Notes: generated by a model not told the origin, from the letters alone. A DNA stretch of 64,000 nucleotides from Achromobacter xylosoxidans (GCF_002192695.1 NZ_MTLG01000002.1:92920-156919), one strand, 5' to 3'; shown: positions 1 through 9,095, counted from the stretch's first letter. Translations and numbers: made by a program.

Positions 1-273
1 GTGATCCCGCTTGTAGAGCTTGCGTATCACCAGCACCTCGACCGAAATGCCGTACAGGCCCGCCCCCAGCAACGCCGCCAGCACACCCGCCAGGAACGAG
101 CCGGTGGTGCCGATGGCGTAGGCCGCGCAATACGCCCCCACCATGTAGAACGAGCCGTGCGTCAGGTTGACCACGCCCATGATGCCGAAGATCAGCGTCA
201 GTCCGGCCGCCAGCATGAATAGCATGGCGCCGAACTGCAACCCGTTGAGCAGCTGTTCAAACAGAAGCGTCAT
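1..273 (-). CDS. Branched-chain amino acid-type ABC transporter permease LivH (partial)
   Basis: This is the N-terminal 91 codons of a LivH-type inner-membrane permease; the gene runs off the left edge. The translation starts MTLLFEQLLNGLQFG and continues with the family's hydrophobic segments and a GIMGVVNLTHGSFYMVGAY stretch, which is hallmark LivH sequence. The start ATG overlaps the stop of the upstream substrate-binding protein gene (ATGA, 270-273), so translation is probably coupled. It is the last visible gene of a minus-strand operon that starts with a gentisate dioxygenase-like gene. The transporter may therefore import an aromatic acid rather than an amino acid; that is inference from context. 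Confidence 0.9.
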   Translation of the reverse strand, partial: MTLLFEQLLNGLQFGAMLFMLAAGLTLIFGIMGVVNLTHGSFYMVGAYCAAYAIGTTGSFLAGVLAALLGAGLYGISVEVLVIRKLYKRDH

Positions 274-1454
274 GACGGCATCTTGCAGAGTTGCGCGTAG
301 GCGTCCTTGTCATCGGACACCAGCTTGCGGACCAGCTTCGGCGACAGGCTGCCGTCGCTGCCCTTCTCGATGCGCATCAGGTACAGGTCCTGGATCGGAT
401 GCTGGTTGGTGTTCATGCTGAATTTGCCGCGCAACGACGTGAACTCGGGCTTGCGCAGCGCGGCGCGGAACTCCGCTGCCTTGGACAGGTCGCCGCCGGT
501 GGCCTTCAGGCCGGCGCCGATCAGCTGCGCGGTGTCGTAAGCCTGCATGGCGTAGTCCGTTGGCACGCGGCCGTAGGCGTCCTTGAACGCCTGCACGAAA
601 GCCTTGGATTGCGCGTTGTCGAAGTCCTGCGACCAGATGCCGGTGATGTAGGCGCCGGCCGAGGCGTCGCCCGTGGCCTGGATCATGCGCGCGTCCATCG
701 AGAAGCTGGGCATCAGCATCGGGATGCTCTTGTTCAGCCCGGCCGCCGCGTACTGCTTGACGAAGTTGATGCCGGTGCCGCCCGGATGGAACTGATAGAT
801 GGCGTCGGGCGCCAGCGAACGCAGGCGCGCCAATTCCACCGAGAAGTCCGACTGGTCGAGCTTGGTGTAGATCTCGGCGACCACCTCGCCCTTGTAGGTG
901 CGCTTGAAGCCTTCGATCGCGTCGCGGCCCGCCTGGTAATTGGGCGCCAGCAGCACGACCTTCTTGTAGCCCAGTTCGTTGGCCGCCACGCCGCCCGCCG
1001 TATGGAAGGCATCGTTCTGGTAGGACGCGACGAAGTAATTGGGATCGCATTTTTCGCCCGCGAAGTTCGACGGGCCAGGATTCAGGCTGACGTAGAACGC
1101 GCCCGACTTCACCACGCTGGGCACGACGGCCGCCAGCACGTTGGAGAAGTTCACGCCGGTATAGAGCTTGACGCCCGATTGCAGCAGGCGGTCGGCCGCC
1201 TGCTTGGCGTTGGCGGGCTTCAGGCCGTCGTCCTCGATCACCAGCTGCACCGGCACGCCGCCCAGCTTGCCGCCGCCCTGTTTGATGGCCAGGTTGAACG
1301 CATCGCGCTCGTCCTCGCCGATGTAACCCGCCGGCGTGGACAAGGTGGCGATGAAGCCGATCTTGACCGGTTCCGCGGCATGGGCCGCCCCCATGGACGC
1401 CGCGGCGCCCAGCGCGACGGACAACGCGCCGCCCAGTATCTGTTTCTTGATCAT
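270..1454 (-). CDS. Liv-type ABC transporter substrate-binding protein
   Basis: Periplasmic binding protein of 394 residues in the leucine-binding (peripla_BP_6) family. It starts MIKKQILGGALSVALG with a Sec signal peptide ending AHA-AE, followed by the family opening VKIGFIATLSTPAGYIGEDE. The reading frame stays open far upstream, but this ATG has a GGGGA ribosome site and directly precedes the signal peptide, so it is chosen. It captures the ligand for the LivH permease that follows. Similar proteins beside ring-cleavage genes in this group of bacteria often bind aromatic acids; the ligand here is not shown by the sequence. Confidence 0.9.
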   Translation of the reverse strand: MIKKQILGGALSVALGAAASMGAAHAAEPVKIGFIATLSTPAGYIGEDERDAFNLAIKQGGGKLGGVPVQLVIEDDGLKPANAKQAADRLLQSGVKLYTGVNFSNVLAAVVPSVVKSGAFYVSLNPGPSNFAGEKCDPNYFVASYQNDAFHTAGGVAANELGYKKVVLLAPNYQAGRDAIEGFKRTYKGEVVAEIYTKLDQSDFSVELARLRSLAPDAIYQFHPGGTGINFVKQYAAAGLNKSIPMLMPSFSMDARMIQATGDASAGAYITGIWSQDFDNAQSKAFVQAFKDAYGRVPTDYAMQAYDTAQLIGAGLKATGGDLSKAAEFRAALRKPEFTSLRGKFSMNTNQHPIQDLYLMRIEKGSDGSLSPKLVRKLVSDDKDAYAQLCKMPS

Positions 1455-1504
1455 GTTTTCCCCTTTGAGACTGCGTTGCCCGCCGCGGCGCGGCCAGGCG
1501 TTTT

Positions 1505-2416
1505 CTAGACGGCCACCACCGGATGGCGCAGCGTGCCGATGCCCTCCACGCACGCCACCACCACGTCGCCCGGCCACAGCCATTCCTGCGGCTTGCGGCC
1601 AGCGCCCACGCCTTCCGGCGTGCCGGTGGCGATGATGTCGCCCGGCTCCAGCGTGATGCCCGCGCTGATGTCCGAGATCAGGAACGGCACCTTGAACAGC
1701 ATGTGGCGCGTGTTGGAGCCCTGCTTCTTCTCGCCGTTGACCGTCAGCCACAGATCCAGCACCTGCGGATCCGGGATCTCGTCGGCGGTCACGATGCAGG
1801 GGCCGAAGGGCGCATAGGTGTCCTGGCCCTTGGAATAGATCCACTGGCCCGCGCGGCGGCAATCACGCGCGCTCATGTCCAGCATCACGCTGTAGCCGAA
1901 CACGTAGGACAGCGCATCGGCCTCGGCCACGCGCGAGGCGCGGCGGCCCATGATCACGGCCAGCTCCACTTCCCAGTCCAGTTGCTGCGTGATCTTGGCG
2001 TTGTGCTCGATGGCATCGCCCGGGCCGATGACGGTGGTGGGCGGCTTGGAAAAGATCACCGGCTGCTTGGGCAGGTCGGCCGAGGTATCCAGCGTGCGGC
2101 TGGATTCCGCCACGTGCTCCACGTAGTTCAGGCCGATGCCGAAGATGTTCTTGCGCGGACGCGGAATCGGCGCCAGCAGCTTGACGTTTTCCTGCGGCAG
2201 CGCGCTGCCCACGGGCCAGTTGCCGCGATAGGCCTCCATCAGCTTGCTGGCCTGCGCCACGGCCACGGGGCCCAGGTCGATGAAGGTCAGCATGTCGTCG
2301 GGCAGGTCCACGCCGCCGGCGCGGCCCAGCAGGGCCAGGTCGATCACATAGCCTTCGGCCAGCGCGCCCAATCGGGCAGCGGCGGTGGGATGGGCGCGAA
2401 AAGTTACCAGGCGCAT
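1505..2416 (-). CDS. Fumarylacetoacetate hydrolase family protein (likely fumarylpyruvate hydrolase)
   Basis: 303-residue FAH-family enzyme. The N-terminal lid domain covers about residues 1-75 and the FAH catalytic fold the rest. The metal triad is visible as E149 and E151 in DWEVELAVIMG and D180 in GYSVMLDMSARD, with the family spacing. The GTPEGVG motif lies near the C-terminus. It follows a gentisate 1,2-dioxygenase-like gene in the same direction, 88 bases apart. Hydrolysis of fumarylpyruvate or maleylpyruvate to pyruvate plus a C4 acid is therefore the likely role, but FAH enzymes also include decarboxylases and other acylpyruvases. No maleylpyruvate isomerase is seen nearby. Confidence 0.85.
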   Translation of the reverse strand: MRLVTFRAHPTAAARLGALAEGYVIDLALLGRAGGVDLPDDMLTFIDLGPVAVAQASKLMEAYRGNWPVGSALPQENVKLLAPIPRPRKNIFGIGLNYVEHVAESSRTLDTSADLPKQPVIFSKPPTTVIGPGDAIEHNAKITQQLDWEVELAVIMGRRASRVAEADALSYVFGYSVMLDMSARDCRRAGQWIYSKGQDTYAPFGPCIVTADEIPDPQVLDLWLTVNGEKKQGSNTRHMLFKVPFLISDISAGITLEPGDIIATGTPEGVGAGRKPQEWLWPGDVVVACVEGIGTLRHPVVAV

Positions 2417-2504
2417 AAGAACTCCATAAATTCAGGACGAGTTGAGTCAGGCGCGCGGGCCTGGCCCGCGCGGCGGAAAAAAATCCAATAGGGAACCGGT
2501 GACG

Positions 2505-3629
2505 CTAGATCAGCACTTGATGGCCGTCGTTTTCCTTGACCGCTTCTTCGCGGTAGAGCGCCAACGCGCGCATCACGGGCAGGTCGTTGAAGCTGAACAG
2601 GCAGGCGTCGTCGTTGGACGACAGATTGACGTGTTCATGGATGGCCCAGGACGGCACGCAGAAGATGTCGCGCTCGGTCCAGTCATAGCGTCTGCCGTCG
2701 ATGATGGAATAGCCGCTGCCCTTGGCCACCTGGTAGATGAAGCTGCCGGTGTGGCGGTGGGCCTTGGTGTGTTCGCCTGGCCGCAGCAGCTGCATGCTGG
2801 CGCCTATGGTGGGCATGACCGGGCCGCCCGTGGCCGGGTTGACGTATTCGAGCAGGATGCCGTCGTAGGGGCTGCCCGCGGTGGTGCGCGCATAGCGGCG
2901 CAGCGCCTCGTAGGTGGGCTCCCATTCGTACTTGAAGAGCGGCGAATACGGCTTGGTCCAGCCGGACACTTGCGGCCTCAACGCCGCGTTGGCCCAGGCG
3001 GCGGTGGTGTCGTCCACCGGGTAGGTCACGGTCTGGTTCAGATCCGGATGCACGGCGTAGAACCCGGCTTCCATGGCGTTGACCAGCGGAATGTCCAGGC
3101 CGTCCTGCCAGATGCAGGTGGTGCCGTCCTCGGCCACGCCATGCTCGTGCCAGGTGCCGTTGGGCGTCAGCACGAAATCGTTCGCGCCCAGCGTCATCTT
3201 GTGGCCGTCGACCACGGTAAACGCGCCCCGCCCTTCCATGATGAAACGCAGCGCCGAATGCGAATGCTTGTGGGCGGAAGCGAGTTCGCCGGGCTTCATG
3301 ACCTGCAGGCCCGAATACAGCCAGCCCACGGCGGCGGCCACATCGCGCCGGCCCGGGTTGTTCAGGTAGATCACGCGTCGGCCCGCCTCTTCGGGGGAAA
3401 CCAGTTCAGCGGAACGCAGCACGTGGCCGCGCAGGTCCTGGTAGCGCCACACCACCGGCACCGAGACCGAGCGCGGCGCCCAGGGCTCGATCTTGTTCGC
3501 CACCGTCCACAGGGCGCCGGTCTCCAGGCGGGCCAGCTCCTTGTAGTAGGCGATGAGCTCGGGCGAGTCGGCCACATTGGCGCGGCCTATGGTGTCCTCG
3601 CGGTACGCGTCGTAGCGGTTCGCTTCCAT
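2505..3629 (-). CDS. Gentisate 1,2-dioxygenase-like bicupin
   Basis: 374-residue bicupin of the gentisate dioxygenase family, the usual length. The first cupin carries the iron ligands in the AHKHSHSALRFIMEG segment (H120, H122) and H161 in NGTWHEHG; the second cupin is around residues 260-350 (TKAHRHTGSFIYQVAKG). Members open the ring of gentisate, or of salicylate/1-hydroxy-2-naphthoate in variants, with Fe(II) and O2. It is the promoter-proximal gene of the operon, followed by an FAH hydrolase and a Liv-type importer. The exact substrate cannot be told from sequence alone. Confidence 0.85.
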   Translation of the reverse strand: MEANRYDAYREDTIGRANVADSPELIAYYKELARLETGALWTVANKIEPWAPRSVSVPVVWRYQDLRGHVLRSAELVSPEEAGRRVIYLNNPGRRDVAAAVGWLYSGLQVMKPGELASAHKHSHSALRFIMEGRGAFTVVDGHKMTLGANDFVLTPNGTWHEHGVAEDGTTCIWQDGLDIPLVNAMEAGFYAVHPDLNQTVTYPVDDTTAAWANAALRPQVSGWTKPYSPLFKYEWEPTYEALRRYARTTAGSPYDGILLEYVNPATGGPVMPTIGASMQLLRPGEHTKAHRHTGSFIYQVAKGSGYSIIDGRRYDWTERDIFCVPSWAIHEHVNLSSNDDACLFSFNDLPVMRALALYREEAVKENDGHQVLI

Positions 3630-3757
3630 CCCTTGCCTCTTTTTATAAAAATTTAAATATTTTCGAAAATAATAGAGGCGAGCCGGAATTCGGGCAACGA
3701 GCGCGCGCTAGGGGTTTTCCCAGGCCGGTTGAAAATTGTTGGCGCGGCACCAAACAA

Positions 3758-3777
3758 TACTGTACAAAAACACAGTA
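3758..3777. promoter_or_regulatory. Inverted-repeat operator candidate upstream of the aromatic operon
   Basis: TACTGT-N8-ACAGTA is a perfect 6-bp inverted repeat in the AT-rich intergenic region between the divergent dioxygenase operon and the small gene at 3827. Its size suits a dimeric repressor such as a MarR, IclR or GntR type. No such regulator is encoded next to it, so the partner is unknown. Confidence 0.4.
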
Positions 3778-3826
3778 CAACGTGATACATTTCGCTCGCC
3801 CAAAAACTGTCGTCCAGGAGAATCCT

Positions 3827-4072
3827 GTGTCAGAAGCTGCCCATCTCGTCCAGTACATCGTCGTTCCCTACCGCGCCGCGGCCAATGGTGTTGCTCCCGG
3901 TGAAATCCGCCCCGCCAGCAGCGAGTTCGGCGCCATACGCATCGCCAACTCCATGGCGTCCAAGTTCGCCGGCGTCGCAGCCTATGAAGTGCTGATCGAC
4001 AAGGAAACCGGCGACATGGAATCGCCGCGCATCCTCATGCAGATCGGGACGGTGCCGGCGCTGGACGATTGA
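3827..4072 (+). CDS. Conserved-looking hypothetical protein, 81 aa
   Basis: Small soluble protein with no domain I recognise, no signal peptide and no membrane segment. The GTG start is preferred because CAGGAGAA sits just upstream; the frame is open further back to 3782 but without a ribosome site. It is divergent from the gentisate-type operon and precedes a Bug receptor gene. A GC-rich hairpin follows the stop (about 4081-4115), possibly a weak terminator. Function unknown. Confidence 0.6.
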   Translation: MSEAAHLVQYIVVPYRAAANGVAPGEIRPASSEFGAIRIANSMASKFAGVAAYEVLIDKETGDMESPRILMQIGTVPALDD

Positions 4073-4251
4073 ATCCACAGCCCCCGTGTCGTCCGCAAGC
4101 GGGCGGCGCGGGGGTTCCCTGTCGCGAAAGTCAGGCTATAGATTTTCCTTGGTGGGTATGAATATTTATTAGCTTCACCGGAACAAGGATGTCCGGCAGG
4201 ATGTTGTGCTTCGCGCAGCCCTCCCTTCCATCCTTGCCACCAAGCAGCAGC

Positions 4252-5247
4252 ATGATTCGCCGACTTCCCTTGCGTTGCTCCGCCATGGCCGTGCTCTTGG
4301 CCATTGCTTGCGCCCTGATGCCCGCTGCGCGGTCGGCCGAGTCCTCCGACTGGCCCACCAAACCCGTGACGCTGGTCGTGCCTTTTCCTCCTGGCGGGGG
4401 CAATGACACCGTCGCGCGCCAGATCGCGGGCCCGGCGGGCCTAGCGCTGGGCCAGCCGCTGGTCGTGGATAACCGGCCGGGCGCCGGCGGCACCATAGGG
4501 TCCGCAACCGTGGTGCGGGCCCGCCCCGATGGCCATACCCTGCTGCTCTGCTCCACCAGCAGCCTGGTCGTGGCCACCGCGCTCTATCCCAGCTTGCCCT
4601 ATCGTGTCGACGATCTGGTGCCCGTCGTCCACATCGCCAATACGCCCACGATATGGGTCGCCGATCCCGGCGCTCCCGTCTCCACGCTCAAGGAATTCAT
4701 CGCCACGGCCCGGCAGGCTCCCGGCAGATACAGCTACGCCTCCGGAGGCACCAACACCATGCCCCACCTCGCTGGCCAGGAGGTCAAGGCGCGCAATGGG
4801 CTGGACATGCTGCACGTGCCTTACCGGGGTTCCACGCCCGCCTATGCGGACCTCGCCACGGGACGCGTGAACCTGATGATGGACAGCATCGTTTCGGCCT
4901 TGCCTTTTGTCGAGTCTGGCCGCGTCAAGGGCTTGGCCGTCAGCATGGCACAGCGCATGCCGCGGATTCCGTCCGTGCCGACCTTGGCCGAACAAGGCCT
5001 GGGCGACCTGGGTTTCGTGGGCTGGGTCGGCATATGCGCGCCACGGGACACGCCGCCCGCATTCATCGCCAAGATCGCCCGCAGCGTGCAGCAGGCCTTG
5101 GCCGAACCGGCGTTGCGGGAAAAGTTCGCCACGCAGATTGTGGAACCGATAGGCGCAGGCCCCGAAGCGTTTGCGCAGACGATTGAGCGCGATGCCCTGG
5201 CGTGGCGACAGATCATCGCGGCGTCCCGCGCGTCGGAACGAGATTGA
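4252..5247 (+). CDS. Bug-family tripartite tricarboxylate transporter substrate-binding protein
   Basis: 331-residue periplasmic solute receptor of the Bug/TctC family. After a signal peptide (MIRRLPLRCSAMAVLLAIAC to about SAES) comes WPTKPVTLVVPFPPGGGNDT, the family's signature opening, then GAGGTIGSATVVRARPDG. The frame is open from 4189, but starting there would put 21 non-signal residues ahead of the hydrophobic stretch, so 4252 is chosen. No TctA/TctB membrane genes are near, which is common because these genera carry many orphan Bug receptors. It is convergent with the LysR gene at 5282. Ligand unknown, probably a carboxylate. Confidence 0.9.
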   Translation: MIRRLPLRCSAMAVLLAIACALMPAARSAESSDWPTKPVTLVVPFPPGGGNDTVARQIAGPAGLALGQPLVVDNRPGAGGTIGSATVVRARPDGHTLLLCSTSSLVVATALYPSLPYRVDDLVPVVHIANTPTIWVADPGAPVSTLKEFIATARQAPGRYSYASGGTNTMPHLAGQEVKARNGLDMLHVPYRGSTPAYADLATGRVNLMMDSIVSALPFVESGRVKGLAVSMAQRMPRIPSVPTLAEQGLGDLGFVGWVGICAPRDTPPAFIAKIARSVQQALAEPALREKFATQIVEPIGAGPEAFAQTIERDALAWRQIIAASRASERD

Positions 5248-5281
5248 TGCCGCGCCCTCCGTCGTTCTCAGGACAGGTTCT

Positions 5282-6202
5282 TCATGCCGTCATCGACGGA
5301 TCTTCCGGCACACTGTTCAAGACCTGCCGCGCGACCTCGCAGATGCAATCCACCATGGCGGTGCGCAGAGGAACCGCGGGCTGGTCAACATAAGAGGCGA
5401 AGTACGTCTGCGCCGGAAACCGCCTGGAAAATGGCAACTGCGCAAGCTTGCCTGAGTCGAGTTCATCGCGGATGAGATCGGCCGGCAAGACCGCGTATCC
5501 GGCGCCCGCGAGTACCAGGCGCAGCATGACCGACAGCGACCTCACCACGATCAGCTTGAAGCCCTGCATCTGTGGAGACGCAAAGTGGGCAGCTATCGCC
5601 GAATACAGCAGCGAATCCACCGGATAGCACAGCAGGGGAAGCTGCTTCATCTGGTCCAGCGTGGGTTCCGTGTCACAGTTGATCAGTTTCGGACTGCAGA
5701 CCCAGACATAATCCAGTTCCAGCAACTTCCGGTTGACCACATTCGGCTCGTCGATGCTGCCCAGCAGCAGCCCTATGTCGAGCGCGCCGTCCAGCAGTTG
5801 CTGACGGATATCGGTGCTGGTCAACGACTGCAGGTGCACCGTAACGTCCGGCCACTGCCTGTAAAGCGTTGCCGCCATGGGTTCAAGTATGGCTTGCGCG
5901 ACGGTTCCACTCATGCCGATGCTGACCTGCGTGAGCCTGACATCCGTGGTCCCAAACCTGCTGGTGAATGCTCTTGCATGAGCCAGCAATTCTTCCGCGG
6001 GCCCGAGCATTTCCGCGCCAACCGGCGTCAAACTCAGCTGCTTACCCTTTTCCCGTACAAATACTCTTACCCCCAGCTCTTCTTCGAAGGCTGCTATGCG
6101 AGCCGAGATGGCTGCCTGGGAAGCATGCAGCTCTTCCGCGGCCAATGTCATTTTCTTGAGCCTGGCGGCGCGAACAAACGTTTCCAGAAACCGGAGATTC
6201 AT
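5282..6202 (-). CDS. LysR-family transcriptional regulator
   Basis: 306 residues, standard LTTR length. The N-terminal winged helix-turn-helix is MNLRFLETFVRAARLKKMTL with ASQAAISARIAAFEEELGVRVF; the co-inducer domain starts near residue 90. It is convergent with the Bug receptor gene and is not divergent from any target, so its regulon cannot be read from position. The nearby aromatic operon or the Bug gene are the obvious candidates. Confidence 0.9.
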   Translation of the reverse strand: MNLRFLETFVRAARLKKMTLAAEELHASQAAISARIAAFEEELGVRVFVREKGKQLSLTPVGAEMLGPAEELLAHARAFTSRFGTTDVRLTQVSIGMSGTVAQAILEPMAATLYRQWPDVTVHLQSLTSTDIRQQLLDGALDIGLLLGSIDEPNVVNRKLLELDYVWVCSPKLINCDTEPTLDQMKQLPLLCYPVDSLLYSAIAAHFASPQMQGFKLIVVRSLSVMLRLVLAGAGYAVLPADLIRDELDSGKLAQLPFSRRFPAQTYFASYVDQPAVPLRTAMVDCICEVARQVLNSVPEDPSMTA

Positions 6203-6813
6203 GCGGTGGATATCCTAAGCCTGAGACACAACCAAGTCCCCAGCCGCGCCGGGACAATCCCGGTTTGCACTGGGACGAGTTGCCAGAATCGGAATGGGGC
6301 TGGGTTTCCATGCTGCAACGCGTCATCACGCTCGCCGGATTGGCGAGCGAAGGCTGACTCTGGAGGAAAAAAGGGCTGTTAACCCGTTTCCACTCACGGC
6401 TCGCAAACGCTGGTACGGGTGTGCGAACCTGAATGCAAAGCGGGAGACGAGGCTCCCGCTCATAATCCCAAGCAATTGATTTTAACGAAATTTCCGGATT
6501 TTCCGCAGAAACTGACCCTATCAAAACTTCGTGTTTTTCCGCTCACCTCGACTTTGTAAAACTGCGCCAACCCATGTAAAACCATGGAATTTGATATTCG
6601 CAATATTCCGCATGGTTCGGTGCAACAAAATTAGCAATCGTCGCCCTCGGCCACGAGGGAATCGGGGCTTGGAACCGTCGTCCCAGTTGCTAATAATCAG
6701 TAATAAAAAATCGTTGCCGGAATAGGAAATCCGTCTCGCGCAGAGGCAAGCAAAAGTATCCAAACCGGGGCATCCAACGTTGTTCGATTGCACGCCGCTG
6801 CCGGTTTGCGAGC
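6203..6813. other. Intergenic stretch without a supported gene
   Basis: About 610 bases between the LysR start and the terminator of the MBL gene. The short frames here have no ribosome site or recognisable product. The part from about 6480 to 6740 is visibly more AT-rich than its surroundings and holds a possible folded element, listed separately. Confidence 0.6.
6630..6694. other. Possible structured element (nested hairpins)
   Basis: ATTAGCAA (6630-6637) pairs perfectly with TTGCTAAT (6687-6694). Between them is a perfect hairpin CCCTCG-GCCA-CGAGGG (6644-6659), and a further GGG...CCC pairing (6665-6684) is possible, giving a branched shape. An A-rich tail follows on the plus strand. It could be a small RNA or leader, or chance in a non-coding gap; no known RNA family is recognised. 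Confidence 0.25.
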
Positions 6814-6850
6814 AAAAAACCGGACGACGCGGGCCTTACCCGCCGTCCGG
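6814..6850 (-). terminator. Rho-independent terminator of the hydrolase-MBL operon
   Basis: On the minus strand a GC-rich hairpin (CCGGACGgCGGG paired, with one small bulge, to CCCGCGtCGTCCGG) is followed directly by six T. It lies just after the stop of the MBL-fold gene, so it ends that minus-strand transcript. Confidence 0.8.
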
Positions 6851-6873
6851 CCTGGGCCTGGATATCGACGCGA

Positions 6874-7773
6874 TCAGAAGTCCCAGATCACGGGCACCCA
6901 GCGAAACGCGTCGCCGTCGGCCGCGACACGGCCCAGGGACGGAAACGGCAGGTGGGCGGCGACCAGCAGCCCGCGGTTCTGCGCCAGCTCCTGGAACAGG
7001 CCGATGCGCACGCGCGCCGCTTCCTCGGGATCATGTTCGAAACCGTTTTGCCATTCGGGATGATCGAATGCGACCGGGAACATGGCGTCGCCGGCAAAGG
7101 TCAGCCGCTCGCCGCCCGAGACCAGGTCGACCACGCTGTGCCCCGGGGTATGGCCGCCAGTCATGCGCACGATGACGCCCGGCGCCACCTCATGGCGGTC
7201 GTCGAAGAGCCGCAGCTGGTCGCGGTATTCGTTGTAGAAGCTGGTGGCGGTGGACTTGAGCACCGCAGGCACCGGCTTGGGCATGACGGTGTGCGAAAAA
7301 TCCGGCGAAGTCCAGAACGCCACTTCGGTCGCGGACACGTGGATGCGCACGTCGGGCCGCAAGCGTTCCTTGACGCCGGGGACGAGCAGCCCGCCCACGT
7401 GGTCCATGTGCATGTGCGTGATGATCACGTCGGTCACGGATTCCAGCGCGATGCCGGCGGACTCCAAGCGCTGGGGGAACATCCCGGCGCGGGGAAAGCC
7501 CGCAAACTGCCCGCCCAGTCCCGCGTCGATGAGGATGGTCTGATCACCGCTGCGGGCCACCATCACGTTCAGCGGCCAGTCGAACGCATCGGGAGGCATG
7601 AACATGTGCTCCAGCCAGACCGCGAGATCGGCGGGATCGGCATTGGTGGCCATCGTCGCGGTCGGCAGCGGCAGCACGCCATCGCTGACGACCAGCGCGT
7701 CGATGTCGCCGATCTGCAGCGCGTAGCGCGAGGGGACCAGGTCGATGGATTCAGTGTTTTCAATGGCAAACAT
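6874..7773 (-). CDS. MBL-fold metallo-hydrolase
   Basis: 299-residue metallo-beta-lactamase-fold protein of the methyl parathion hydrolase/lactonase-like branch. The zinc motif HMHMDH is at residues 120-125, preceded by LIDAGLGGQF. GHTPGHSVV and FAGDAMFPVAF supply later metal ligands. No signal peptide is visible. The start has GGAG upstream. It lies 27 bases after the haloperoxidase-like hydrolase gene and shares its promoter and terminator. Likely roles are ester, lactone or phosphotriester hydrolysis; the substrate is not known. Confidence 0.85.
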   Translation of the reverse strand: MFAIENTESIDLVPSRYALQIGDIDALVVSDGVLPLPTATMATNADPADLAVWLEHMFMPPDAFDWPLNVMVARSGDQTILIDAGLGGQFAGFPRAGMFPQRLESAGIALESVTDVIITHMHMDHVGGLLVPGVKERLRPDVRIHVSATEVAFWTSPDFSHTVMPKPVPAVLKSTATSFYNEYRDQLRLFDDRHEVAPGVIVRMTGGHTPGHSVVDLVSGGERLTFAGDAMFPVAFDHPEWQNGFEHDPEEAARVRIGLFQELAQNRGLLVAAHLPFPSLGRVAADGDAFRWVPVIWDF

Positions 7774-7800
7774 GGCGGTATCTCCAGGAAGGTGCGCCCG

Positions 7801-8763
7801 TCAGGCGGTGGCGCGGATGAACGCGAGCAGATCGGCGTTGATGCGGTCTTGCAGGGTGGCGGTGAGGCCGTGCGGCGCGCCGGAGTAATAGATTTCGCTG
7901 GCGTGCTTCACCAGGCGCGCGGCCTTCTTCGCTGAATCGTGCACCGGCACGATCTGGTCGTCCTCGCCGTGCATGAACAGGGTCGGCACGTCGATCTTCT
8001 TCAGGTCCTCGGTGAAGTCGGTCTCGGAAAACGCCTTGATGCATTCATACGCGTTCTTCTGGCCGCTCTGCATGCTCCACAGCCAGAACTGGTCCAGCAT
8101 GCCTTGCGAGACCTTGGCGTCCGGACGGTTGGCGCCATAGAAGGGAATCGCCAGCTCCTTGTAGAACTGCGAGCGGTCCCCCGCCACGCCAGCGCGGATG
8201 CCATCGAAGACTTCGATCGGCAGGCCCTCGGGGTTGGCGGCGGACTTGAGCATCACCGGCGGCACCGCGCCGATCAGCACCGCGCGGGCCACGCGTTTGC
8301 TGCCGTGGCGGCCGATGTAGCGCGCCACTTCGCCGCCGCCAGTGGAATGGCCGACCATGGTGATGTGCTTGAGATCGAGCGCCTCGATCAACTGCGCCAG
8401 GTCGTCGGCATAGCCGTTCATGTCATTGCCGGCTGACGGCTGCGACGAACGGCCATGGCCCCGGCGATCGTGCGCGATGACGCGAAAGCCATTGCGCGCC
8501 AGGTGGTGCATCTGCCCATCCCAGGCGTCCGCGTTCAGCGGCCATCCATGCGAGAAGGTAACGACGGGGCCCTCGCCCCAGTCCTTGAAGTAGATCTGCG
8601 TACCGTCGTTGGTGGTGAAGGTATTGCGGGTCATGGTCGTGCTCCGGTTGGATTGCGCGTTGCTCTGCGCGGCTGCTTCTGCGCGGATGGCAAATGCCCC
8701 CGCCGCCAGGACGGCACTGCCGGCGAGAAGACTGCGGCGGGCCGGGTCATGCGAGTCGTTCAC
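7801..8763 (-). CDS. Alpha/beta hydrolase, non-heme chloroperoxidase-like, Tat-exported
   Basis: 320 residues from a GTG start preceded by AGGAG with a 5-base gap. The frame is open further upstream, but the promoter listed at 8797 lies there, which supports this start. The N-terminus carries a twin-arginine-type signal ([18 protein letters not shown]). The catalytic fold has the nucleophile elbow [20 protein letters not shown] near the oxyanion hole, the acid in [11 protein letters not shown] and the base in SGAPHGLTA. This is the cofactor-free haloperoxidase/perhydrolase group. It heads an operon with the MBL gene. Confidence 0.85.
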   Translation of the reverse strand: MNDSHDPARRSLLAGSAVLAAGAFAIRAEAAAQSNAQSNRSTTMTRNTFTTNDGTQIYFKDWGEGPVVTFSHGWPLNADAWDGQMHHLARNGFRVIAHDRRGHGRSSQPSAGNDMNGYADDLAQLIEALDLKHITMVGHSTGGGEVARYIGRHGSKRVARAVLIGAVPPVMLKSAANPEGLPIEVFDGIRAGVAGDRSQFYKELAIPFYGANRPDAKVSQGMLDQFWLWSMQSGQKNAYECIKAFSETDFTEDLKKIDVPTLFMHGEDDQIVPVHDSAKKAARLVKHASEIYYSGAPHGLTATLQDRINADLLAFIRATA

Positions 8764-8796
8764 GGGAACTCCTGTGTCGGGAAAGTGAGTGATGGC

Positions 8797-8867
8797 ATGG
8801 TAGGTATGGGACTTCGTGCGCGGTAGGCACGCGGCGGGAAGCACGCTGTTGTGCGACGCGCACCAAT
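8797..8867 (-). promoter_or_regulatory. LysR-regulon promoter D (hydrolase-MBL operon)
   Basis: Read on the minus strand: a 21-bp imperfect dyad (8847-8867, ATTGGTG...CACAACA), 18 bases, the block GCCTACCGC (8820-8828), 17 bases, and a -10-like TACCAT (8797-8802). Every spacing equals that of the promoters at 8957, 11111 and 14589. The dyad centre falls near -65 to the expected start site, as for LysR-type recognition sites. The GTG start follows about 27 bases after the predicted transcription start. Confidence 0.7.
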
Positions 8868-8956
8868 GCGCACCGGTGCACCCGCAACGTGGCCGCGACG
8901 CACGCACCGCGGGCTGGGGCCGCGCTGGCCGCGCCAACTCGGAAGGGAAAGGGACG

Positions 8957-9027
8957 ATTGTTGTCGCGCCGGCAACACCATGCGTCCTTGCATGGCCCTA
9001 CCGCGTCACGCGCGGTGCTCTTAGGAT
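8957..9027 (+). promoter_or_regulatory. LysR-regulon promoter A (bestrophin gene)
   Basis: A 21-bp dyad (8957-8977, inner TGTTG-N9-CAACA), 18 bases, CCCTACCGC (8996-9004), 17 bases, then TAGGAT (9022-9027). The layout is identical in spacing to the promoters at 8797, 11111 and 14589. It drives the gene at 9096 and is divergent from promoter D. Confidence 0.7.
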
Positions 9028-9095
9028 GCCCTCACCCACATTGCCGGCGCCGCCACCTCTGACGCGCAGCCGCGCGCCGACCGGGGGCCGACATC

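Noticed and set aside
2450..2476. Strong hairpin (CGCGCGGGC-CTG-GCCCGCGCG) between the dioxygenase and FAH genes
   Set aside because: The A/T run is on the wrong side for a minus-strand terminator; no support beyond a stable stem inside an operon.
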